Assembly (NCBI GenBank): GCA_913043285.1
Contig: CAJWML010000013.1
Span: 50,824 to 114,823 of the forward strand
Reading direction: 5' to 3'
Source of the DNA: CAKZNE01 sp002695025
Lineage (GTDB): Bacteria; Bacteroidota; Bacteroidia; Flavobacteriales; Schleiferiaceae
DNA: 64,000 nucleotides
Of the stretch, positions 53,047 to 60,101 are shown in pieces (within the stretch, counting starts at the first letter, position 1; each line of letters opens with the position of its first letter). The position numbers were made by a program, and so were the translations under genes. The notes under the pieces are model-generated. The model worked only from the letters and a program-made list of their open reading frames with translations. It had not been told where the DNA came from and searched no databases.

Positions 53047-53586
53047 TTATAAAGATTTGAAGTTTAAGATGTCATTAATCGGCAGGTGATCCCCAATATG
53101 TTTTCCATAATGGGCAATCTCAATGATCCCATGCGGATTGATCAGGAAATTGGCCGGAAGCAATTCCGGCTGGCCGTCAATGGTACGTGACGCGGGCAGG
53201 TATTTCAACGCTTTTGTGAGGAGCAATGGTTCTTTCAACAGGTGTTTCAGGCTGCCTTTTGAGGAATCATTTACACCGTACTCATTGTAAAGCACCATCT
53301 TCTCATCGGCCACCATAGCAAAGGGTACCTTCATTTTTTCCTTTACATCGTGAAACAGAGCGTTACGTGATGAAGGCCATAGGGAGATGATCTCAATATC
53401 CTGTTCCCTGAAAAGGGGGTAATTATTTTTAAGCTCGTGGGTCCTGAGGTTACAGAACGGGCAGGTGGTAAACCGATGAAAAGAGAGGAAATACCGGCTA
53501 TTCCCCTGCGTTATGCTTTGCGGATTTCCTTCCGTATCCCACACTTTGAAAAGGGGTGCACGGTCCCCGGCTTTTAACTTTTCCAT
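53047..53586 (-). CDS. Redoxin/AhpC-TSA-type peroxiredoxin-like protein
   Basis: 179 residues, no signal peptide. Thioredoxin fold with FLSFHRFTTCPFCNLR: the C-P-x-C site is at about 40, in the position of the peroxidatic Cys. Similar to small AhpC/TSA-like proteins of the DUF899/alkyl hydroperoxide reductase type. It probably reduces peroxides in the cytosol. Its start overlaps the stop of the upstream membrane gene by 13 bp and DUF2141 follows after 2 bp, so the three genes are tightly coupled. Confidence 0.8.
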   Translation of the reverse strand: MEKLKAGDRAPLFKVWDTEGNPQSITQGNSRYFLSFHRFTTCPFCNLRTHELKNNYPLFREQDIEIISLWPSSRNALFHDVKEKMKVPFAMVADEKMVLYNEYGVNDSSKGSLKHLLKEPLLLTKALKYLPASRTIDGQPELLPANFLINPHGIIEIAHYGKHIGDHLPINDILNFKSL

Positions 53587-54071
53587 AGTGTTGCGGGGCC
53601 TTTAATAAGTATACGATAGATGATCAGCTGTATTACAAGCAGCATGGGGACATACACCACCACGGTAAAATAGTTGGCTCCGAGGGGTAGTGTATCCACG
53701 CGGCTTCCAATGGCTCCGCTAAGGGCCATCACCATGTCCAGCGTGCTTACTATGCTGAAGAACCAGACTGCGGCTTTGCTCTGGGAGCTTTTGGTATGTA
53801 CCAGCAACATGGCTATAATGGCCGTAATTCCTGAGGCAAAATCGCCTAAGGCCACTATATGTTTTACCGTGTCCGGGAAACCATCTGCTACCTGGCCAGG
53901 CATGTAAAGGGAAAGAGGCAAATACCGGAAACTGTTGATAAGCAAAAAGACCTGCAGGACCTTTGCGCCTGAGCCTTTAAGATAGTGAGGCTCTGCCAGC
54001 CATTTGGCCATAAAACCAAACAGGAAGAGGCTGATGGTAAATTGAAGGCCAAGAATACTAAGTGTTTGCAT
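53574..54071 (-). CDS. Four-helix membrane protein, coupled to a redoxin gene
   Basis: 165 residues with four hydrophobic helices (SILGLQFTISLFLFGFMA, VLQVFLLINSFRYL, ASGITAIIAMLLVH, FTVVVYVPMLLVIQLIIYRIL). Resembles small unknown inner-membrane proteins of Bacteroidota; no family name is assigned. It lies between an AraC regulator (upstream, 89-base gap) and the redoxin gene (13-bp overlap), which suggests it works with that enzyme or with the AraC-sensed stress. Confidence 0.7.
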   Translation of the reverse strand: MQTLSILGLQFTISLFLFGFMAKWLAEPHYLKGSGAKVLQVFLLINSFRYLPLSLYMPGQVADGFPDTVKHIVALGDFASGITAIIAMLLVHTKSSQSKAAVWFFSIVSTLDMVMALSGAIGSRVDTLPLGANYFTVVVYVPMLLVIQLIIYRILIKGPATLWKS

Positions 54072-54160
54072 ACGTAAAAGGGGTTTTGATTACGTAGCAA
54101 AAGTGGGAAGGTGCTCAGGGGAAAATTTGCTTAAAAAGTCCGCTTATTTGTACCATTGGC

Positions 54161-55006
54161 TCATTTTGCAAATTGTGCCCGGTAAGCTTTAGGGCTAAGC
54201 TGATGAACGGATTTGAAACTTCGGGAAAAGTGAGCTACATCATTAAAACCGGTTTGCCAGGCAATGTCGCTTACCGAAGCCTCCGAAACTTTTAAAAGCT
54301 CAGCCGCGCGCTCCAGGCGTTTTCTGCGTAGGTAATTGGCTGGAGAGTCTTCAAAAATTTCCTTGAATTTCCGCTTGAAGGTGGAAACACTCATGTGGCA
54401 TAAAAAAGCGAGGTCTTCAACGGCTACCTCCGAGAAGATATGTTTCTCCACTACCTCTCTGAAGTTGACTTCCAAGGGTGAAAAAAGGCGTAACAATAAT
54501 TCCTGCACGTCCTCGGCATTGGCGGTTTGCAGCAAAAGTGAGATCAGCTCCTTGATTTTGGCACTCAATAGAGTTTCATTGGCCACGTCCGGATGCTTAA
54601 AGTAGAAATCGAGCCCCCGGATATAGGCACTGATGCCTTCATGGGCTTTAAAGGCATTGATAAACTGGTTTTGTTTGGTGTGCTCATGCTCCTGAAGTCC
54701 AGTCGTATAGATATTCTTCAACACTTCTTTAGGCAGGTGAAAAACAACTACTTCAAAATCCTCTTCCGTGTCCGGCAGGGCGGAAAAATAAGTTCCGCAT
54801 TTCAAGAGTACCGAGTCCTGCTGTTGCACGGCAGCGCTTTCAGCAGGAGAGTGAATGGTGGTATGGCCGCTCAATACGTAAATAAGGCAGGCTTCATCCG
54901 GAAAATCGAACTGGAAACGAAAGGGAGCTCTTGCTTTCACCTTTTCTATCAGGGGAATTTGCCCGAAATCTATTTTCTGATGTGCCAGGATCATAGGGTG
55001 ATACAA
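54161..55006 (-). CDS. AraC family transcriptional regulator
   Basis: 281 residues. An N-terminal cupin-like sensor part (LIYVLSGHTTIH, DSVLLKCGTYF) is joined to the two-HTH AraC domain: VEDLAFLCHMSVSTFKRKFKE and VSDIAWQTGFNDVAHFSRSFKSVHQLSPKAYR. The second helix pair and the last 20 residues are canonical. It probably controls the membrane/redoxin/DUF2141 operon just downstream on the same strand. The ligand is unknown. Confidence 0.9.
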   Translation of the reverse strand: MYHPMILAHQKIDFGQIPLIEKVKARAPFRFQFDFPDEACLIYVLSGHTTIHSPAESAAVQQQDSVLLKCGTYFSALPDTEEDFEVVVFHLPKEVLKNIYTTGLQEHEHTKQNQFINAFKAHEGISAYIRGLDFYFKHPDVANETLLSAKIKELISLLLQTANAEDVQELLLRLFSPLEVNFREVVEKHIFSEVAVEDLAFLCHMSVSTFKRKFKEIFEDSPANYLRRKRLERAAELLKVSEASVSDIAWQTGFNDVAHFSRSFKSVHQLSPKAYRAQFAK

Positions 55007-55189
55007 TATTAAGGCATTTGGGGTTTGCCGGAAGCCATTTTTCTCGGTGAGTTCAGCAAAGCTAATCTCGTGTAAGCGGGTATTCGATGAAAGGTAGTGG
55101 TAACGGGTTCAGCAGGGGATATATAGGCAAAAAAGAACAGGGTGGGATGAAAGTCCAACCCTGTATGAGTAGTGCATTATTTTTGGCTA

Positions 55190-55603
55190 TTAATAAATAG
55201 CAAGTACATTAGGGCTGACAAACTCAACGGTGGCAGAACATTCACAACCACTTATGGTATAAGGGGGTAGGGGGTTGGCACAGCTCGGGAAAGGGGAGGG
55301 CTGGTCTATACAGGATCCAAAGTCTGGACACACATCACACCCATCAGCTATACAAGCTACTACTTCTGCCCACTCATGGGAAGCGGAAGCAACGGGTGAA
55401 ATGCCTGCTGAAGTACCGGCAGGAACACATAGGTTGGGGTAGATAAACTGACCTGAACCGGCACAGTCCATTACATAAACCCGGTCTATCACCACGTTAC
55501 AGCGGGACTTATTGGAAATTTTCAAGGTGGAACTCTGACTGTAGCCAAAGGTTGTGGCGCCCATAAATAGAATAAGAGCAAGCATTTTTTTCAAATGTTT
55601 CAT
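55190..55603 (-). CDS. Secreted Cys-rich protein, family A member 2
   Basis: 137 residues with a signal peptide ending FGYSQ. The mature part has eleven Cys, with VACIADGCDVCPDFGSC and SGCECSATVEF, and ends VEFVSPNVLAIY. It is related to the gene at 48675 (similar length, EWA segment, C-terminal EF-SP---IY), though Cys spacing differs in the middle. Candidate -33/-7 on the minus strand is ATTG, 20 bases, TACATTTA. Function unknown, probably extracytoplasmic. Confidence 0.65.
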   Translation of the reverse strand: MKHLKKMLALILFMGATTFGYSQSSTLKISNKSRCNVVIDRVYVMDCAGSGQFIYPNLCVPAGTSAGISPVASASHEWAEVVACIADGCDVCPDFGSCIDQPSPFPSCANPLPPYTISGCECSATVEFVSPNVLAIY

Positions 55604-56513
55604 AAGTAATTGGTTTTTGATTCAGATAAATGTAGGGATTTGCTCAATGCCTGTCAATCAGTATTTTAATATTGAAAAATGATAGGGGAGCTTGCTTAAA
55701 CAGAGGTGGCGAACTTAAAATATCCATGCATTAAGAAGGGTGATTTTACCTGTTCCGGTGTAGAAGGCTACCTTCCGGCTGCCTGCCAATCGGCCCAAGG
55801 GGGATAAACCAGCCTATTATAAGCAATTGGTAATAGCCCCTATTATTTTTGGTGTTGTATCCCACCTGCAATGAGGATGTATAGAACGAGAGTTGAAGAT
55901 TCCTTGTATGATTTTGGCGTGGTAGCCCTGGTCCTATAAGGTTGATGGCTTTGGTGGTAATTACCCGCGATGTAATCCTGCGTGAGCCGGGATGGCGAAA
56001 AATGCTAAGCCCGGAGGTGTTGGCTGTACATAATGGTTAATTTTTGAGGTTTGAAATACTGGCCGGCCGATGTATGCTTTGAAACAGGCCAGTTTGTTTT
56101 ACGCACTATCTACGCTTTATCCATGCTTTATCTATGGCTTATCCATGCAGTATCCTTACATGAGGGTTTAATCTGCCTGGACTAATCAAAATGTTTAATG
56201 GATCAGATTTTGAGTGTATGGGAAGAGTAACTAAAACAGACCTCACTTCGACTCTGCTTGGTCAGGCTCAGAGCCTAAAAGTGATTTCTGTGGTTGCTCT
56301 GAAATTTAAGGCATCAACCCGCGAAACAACCGAACCGCTTGCAGAGAACTCAGCGAAGCTAATCGCGTGTGAGCGGGGAAGGACAGAGACTACTATATGT
56401 TGTTGGTTATACGAAATGTTGTGCGTGTTTACTATTTTAACTGGTTGTATAAGCTTTTCTTGCATCTACGGTGCATGCAGACTTTAAGCTTCATTAATAC
56501 AAAAAATCAAATA
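55604..56513. other. Long intergenic region with repeat copies
   Basis: About 900 bases with no convincing gene. It holds the TTATCCATG-type repeat at 56100-56160 and a short CTTCGACTCTGC--GGTCAGGCTCAG element near 56247-56273, which is shared with the repeats after 57479. Confidence 0.55.
56100..56160 (+). repeat. Dispersed repeat built of TTATCYATG units, copy 2
   Basis: CTATCTACG, TTATCCATG, TTATCTATG, TTATCCATG, then GTATCCTTA: same unit order as 38096-38157. Confidence 0.65.
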
Positions 56514-57467
56514 ATGCGATTGGATAACTTCATTTTTTTATGCTTTTTTACATCAATAGCTACCATCTCATTAGGCCAGCATCCTGATAATGAAAAATTC
56601 GTGTATAAAAGCATTAGTCATAAATTTGATGATTATCAAACTGCGGAGATAACCGATGCGGTATTCGTATTTAATGGAGATACCATTGAATATGAATGGG
56701 ATAAGGATAGTATTTCCAGGGTAGGATATGCTATTCCAAAGGAAAGAATATATCAGAAAAACAATCTCCGAATAACGCACCCTGATTATCGAAATCTTGT
56801 GCTGGACTCCGCCCGTATCGACTGGTTCGTTCAAATATACCTATTCCAGGAGGGGGAAGAGTTTTACATTGAAAATGGAATGCCTGTTGCGTTAAACTTT
56901 GGTAAAAGATATATTGCCGTTAAAGTCTCAAAAAGCAACTACTCTCCCAAAGAAGCGAAGGATTACGTAGCCAGGTTATGTAGGAAATATAAATTAAAAA
57001 TTGGTGTGTCTTACCAGGACTCCATCCTAAAATCAAATGAATTATATGGAGAAGGAAATTCGGTAAAATATTATGGTGGATTAGAACCTGAGTTGAATTA
57101 TATTTTCTGGTTAGAGAAGGAAGACCACAGTTTGTTTGATAATCAGAGCAGGCTGTATGAGAAAATCAGGAAAAAAGAATCAATAGAATGGTTAGGGGTG
57201 CCTCAGGATTTCAGTAGTTATGTGTTGAACGATTTTGAAATAGAATTTAAGGCGGGAACGGATTCATTACAGATCAATGCATTAATAGATAAGTATAATC
57301 TGGAGTTGCTAACCGTGTACAAAAGCAGGCGTGTACCCGATTATATTCTTTATACTTTCAAAAATCAACGATTAATTCCAGATGATGACTTAATGAGGAA
57401 TTTAATGAAGGAGGCTATAATTAATTATGTAAGACCCAAAAAAATGATTTACGCTACTGATGGCTGA
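56514..57467 (+). CDS. AT-rich secreted hypothetical protein
   Basis: 317 residues from ATG 56514; the frame is open further upstream but the ATG begins a signal peptide (IFLCFFTSIATISLGQ). The mature protein is Lys/Glu/Asp/Tyr-rich and mixed alpha/beta, with one Cys in YVARLCRKYKLKIG. No family or catalytic motif is recognised; no T9SS tag. The A+T-rich coding sequence differs from its neighbours and it is bordered by repeats on both sides, suggesting a transferred gene. Confidence 0.55.
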   Translation: MRLDNFIFLCFFTSIATISLGQHPDNEKFVYKSISHKFDDYQTAEITDAVFVFNGDTIEYEWDKDSISRVGYAIPKERIYQKNNLRITHPDYRNLVLDSARIDWFVQIYLFQEGEEFYIENGMPVALNFGKRYIAVKVSKSNYSPKEAKDYVARLCRKYKLKIGVSYQDSILKSNELYGEGNSVKYYGGLEPELNYIFWLEKEDHSLFDNQSRLYEKIRKKESIEWLGVPQDFSSYVLNDFEIEFKAGTDSLQINALIDKYNLELLTVYKSRRVPDYILYTFKNQRLIPDDDLMRNLMKEAIINYVRPKKMIYATDG

Positions 57468-57475
57468 TAACGGAT

Positions 57476-57600
57476 GGTACTTCGACTCTACTTCGTCAGG
57501 CTCAGCACAGGCGCTCGGTGTGACCTGTGATTTTGTGTGTCATACTGAGCCCTTCGTCAAGCTCAGGACAGGATCAGTAGAAGGGTGATTTTCCAGGATA
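57476..57600 (+). repeat. Dispersed CTTCGTCAGGCTCAG-type repeat
   Basis: Pieces with TTCGTCAGGCTCAGCACAG, then GTCATACTGAGCCCTTCGTC and GTTCTGAAAG. Related pieces occur at 56247, 59660-59760, 62650-62720 and 63840-63920. Confidence 0.6.
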
Positions 57601-57699
57601 GTTCTGAAAGCTTAAAGATAATGCCCACGATACAATCCCGCGCGAGTAGGGTGGATGTTAGCGGGCAGTGGCTTCAGGTTGTCTTTTGGCTCCTCCTTT

Positions 57700-58626
57700 T
57701 CAGTTAAACGATTGTCTGAACTCCAAAGGCGATTGATTGGTTTTGTTTTTGAAAAGTCTGCTGAAGGCCTGGGAATGTTCAAATCCCAATCCGAAAGCAA
57801 TCTCACTAATTGAAAAGTCAGTTGTAGAAAGTTTTTCCTTGGCTTTTTCAATCAGCTTGTCGTGGATGTGTTGTTGGGTATTTTGACCTGTAAGCACTCT
57901 GAGCAAACTGCTTAAATAACTGGGAGAAATGTTTAAACTTTCTGCAACGTATTGAACTGTGGGTAAGCCTTTTGAAATCAAATCATCGCTGTTAAAATAA
58001 TCAGTCAGTACTCTTTCCAGCTGTTCCAAAATTTGATGATTTGATTTTTCTCTGGTTATGAATTGACGATTGTAAAATCTTTCGGAATAATTAAGCAATG
58101 CCTCAATGTGTGTAACAATAATCTGTTTGCTGAATTTATCAATGTTGGAATGATATTCCTGCTGAATGTTGTTTATAACTCCGTTGAGCGTTTGTTCCTC
58201 TTTTCCTGAAAGTAACAAGGCTTCATGCACGGTATAGTCAAAAAAATCATATTGCTTGATTGTTTTTGCAAGTGATGTGTTCCAAATAAAATCAGGGTGA
58301 ATAAGCAACATCCATCCCGATGGTTTTTGAGGAACCTCCACTTCGTCAAATTCAATGCTAAGCACCTGGTTAGGTGTCATAAAAAACAACACGCCATCAT
58401 CTTCAAAATCGTAATAGAGTTGGCCGTATTTATACTTTATGCCCTTCATGCGTTTCAGCATAATAGCATAAAAATCAAAAACAAAGTTTACCGAAGGCTT
58501 AGGTTGTGAATGATCTATTTTATCAAAGTTTACTACGCTCATCAAGGGGTGCTCTGGCTTAGGTAAACCTAAAATTCTGTGATATTCACCGATTGATTTT
58601 ATTCTTTGTGGTTTTGCATTTGCCAT
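57700..58626 (-). CDS. AraC family transcriptional regulator (with DoxX operon)
   Basis: 308 residues from ATG 58626. An ATG at 58641 is also in frame but overlaps the DoxX gene end by 4 bp. The N-terminal cupin-like part is followed by an AraC DNA-binding domain: VQYVAESLNISPSYLSSLLRV and ISEIAFGLGFEHSQAFSRLFKNKTNQSPLEFR. It is the last gene of a three-gene minus-strand operon (59400-57700) and presumably regulates that operon in response to a small molecule. It may bind the inverted repeat at 59405-59447. Confidence 0.88.
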   Translation of the reverse strand: MANAKPQRIKSIGEYHRILGLPKPEHPLMSVVNFDKIDHSQPKPSVNFVFDFYAIMLKRMKGIKYKYGQLYYDFEDDGVLFFMTPNQVLSIEFDEVEVPQKPSGWMLLIHPDFIWNTSLAKTIKQYDFFDYTVHEALLLSGKEEQTLNGVINNIQQEYHSNIDKFSKQIIVTHIEALLNYSERFYNRQFITREKSNHQILEQLERVLTDYFNSDDLISKGLPTVQYVAESLNISPSYLSSLLRVLTGQNTQQHIHDKLIEKAKEKLSTTDFSISEIAFGLGFEHSQAFSRLFKNKTNQSPLEFRQSFN

Positions 58627-58637
58627 ATACAATGGTA

Positions 58638-58991
58638 TCAATTCTCAACTAAGCGTTGCCATAATTCGGGAAAGCGATAGGCACTGGCAGCCCAGATAAC
58701 AATTTGAATGAGTACTACTCCTATGATGGGGGTTTTAGTGGTGAAATGATGGGCAATGGCTCCTCCCATATAGGCGATTGCTAGGAGAGCACCCAAAACG
58801 CCTGTTTGTGGAATAATCCAAAGCACTGCGATGAGTAATTTCAAGATGCTTAAAATAACCTGGTTGGTTCTGCCTCCCAAACCGGCTTCCAATTCTTTGG
58901 CTCTGGCATTTCCCGAAAGGTTTACAAGCGCACTTCCAATAAAAACCAGAGCTACTAAGCCTGTGGCTGTCCAGTACAAAATATTGTTCAT
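58638..58991 (-). CDS. DoxX-like membrane protein
   Basis: 117 residues with four hydrophobic helices (ATGLVALVFIGSALVNLSG, ILSILKLLIAVLWIIP, LGALLAIAYMGGAIAHHF, IIGVVLIQIVIWAASAY). Length and helix order fit the DoxX-like family of small quinone/thiosulfate-related membrane proteins. Second gene of the operon with the membrane protein at 59041-59400 and AraC. Confidence 0.75.
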   Translation of the reverse strand: MNNILYWTATGLVALVFIGSALVNLSGNARAKELEAGLGGRTNQVILSILKLLIAVLWIIPQTGVLGALLAIAYMGGAIAHHFTTKTPIIGVVLIQIVIWAASAYRFPELWQRLVEN

Positions 58992-59040
58992 TCTAATGAT
59001 TTTTAATATTTGGGATGTCTTTTTAAGACACTAGATTTAT

Positions 59041-59400
59041 TCAATTCAAAAGCGTTGAGAGCAGGACAAGGCTCAACAAAAGCTCAATAACTATTGAGCG
59101 TATAATTCCTTTATTTACACGACCTGCCTGTAATTCCACTATGCCGGTTATGGCCAGTAAAGCCGACATTACAGCCGCTCCAATGGCTATAGCATTTGTA
59201 GCAGGTATTGAAGTTATTGATAGAAAAAACAGGGTAGAAACCCCCAGATATACAGCGCCAAGTCTTCGGGAAACAACTTGAACATTTTCGGATGATTGCA
59301 AGCCCCATTGTTTTAAAATGGTTGAACTTGAAAACATAAAAATGCTTCCCAAACCTAATGTACCTATGGCGGTTACCAATGCTATAATTGCGTATGACAT
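59041..59400 (-). CDS. Small four-helix membrane protein, first gene of the DoxX/AraC operon
   Basis: 119 residues with four hydrophobic helices (IIALVTAIGTLGLGSIFMF, LGAVYLGVSTLFFLSI, IAIGAAVMSALLAITGIVEL, IRSIVIELLLSLVLLS). It resembles small unknown inner-membrane proteins; no family is assigned. It precedes the DoxX-like gene by 49 bp and is preceded by an inverted repeat (59405-59447) that ends 5 bp before its ATG. Confidence 0.65.
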   Translation of the reverse strand: MSYAIIALVTAIGTLGLGSIFMFSSSTILKQWGLQSSENVQVVSRRLGAVYLGVSTLFFLSITSIPATNAIAIGAAVMSALLAITGIVELQAGRVNKGIIRSIVIELLLSLVLLSTLLN

Positions 59401-59404
59401 GCCT

Positions 59405-59447
59405 CTGTTTTTTGATGGTACAAACGTCTGTACCAGTCAAAAAACAG
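59405..59447. promoter_or_regulatory. Long inverted repeat upstream of the DoxX/AraC operon
   Basis: Outer arms CTGTTTTTTGA (59405-59415) and TCAAAAAACAG (59437-59447), plus inner arms GGTACA and TGTACC, give about 18 paired bases with one extra base and a 6-base loop. Next to the operon start, it could be an operator for the AraC protein or another regulator. Confidence 0.5.
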
Positions 59448-60101
59448 ATGTAACCAAAATGACGGTTGTTGTAACCGAAATGAAGAATGTGTTGTCGGCT
59501 GTTGTGTGGGCTTGGTTTATGTTGGTTAGTCGGGTTTCATAAACCCGGTTTTTTGATAATCAGTATCCTACTCTTTAATTTCCAGGTCTGTTGGACTTGT
59601 GATTTTTACAAGGGCATTCGTGATGATCTATAGTTAAAAACAGTAAGGTATAGCGATAGGGTGGTCGCACTTCGACTTTGCTCAGTGTGACCTCTAATTT
59701 TGTGTATCATCCTGAGCCTTTCGGTAAGTTCAGGACAGGCTCAGTTGAGGGATGTTTTTCTGTGGTAGTTCTGAAAGGTTGTTGGTTGAAGCGCGAGTAG
59801 AGTTAGCCTTCGCTATGAATGTGGTAACTGAAAGGAACTGCCATTAGCGGAGAAGTTGAAAGAGGGTAACCGGCAATTTGATCAAAGGGTAATTTTCGGT
59901 GCAAGTTCGGTAAAGGTATTCTTAAAAACGATCGCTCACATACTAGCTTTATTTTTAAATAAAGACTATTCTAAAATTTTTCACTGTTTGAGTTTTTGTA
60001 AATTATAAAAGCATATGCTAAACAGTTTTTTAGCTATATTAGTGTGATTTTTATAACATAAATATCTTGGGAGGATGTTAATTAAACCTTAGTTGGTAGT
60101 A
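59448..60101. other. Repeat-rich intergenic region
   Basis: Contains the long dispersed repeat (59532-59717), repeat pieces to about 59790, and AT-rich sequence with a possible promoter (TATATTAG near 60036) for the protease gene. No gene is supported. Confidence 0.55.
59532..59717 (+). repeat. Long dispersed repeat, copy 1
   Basis: Begins GGGTTTCATAAACCCGG with a 6-bp stem followed by T6. It keeps high identity to 63704-63889 across about 186 bases, ending in a CATCCTGAGC element. Confidence 0.75.

Noticed and set aside
56191..56487. 98-codon plus-strand frame
   Set aside because: Contains a dispersed repeat, has no signal or motif, and overlaps the region before the real start at 56514.
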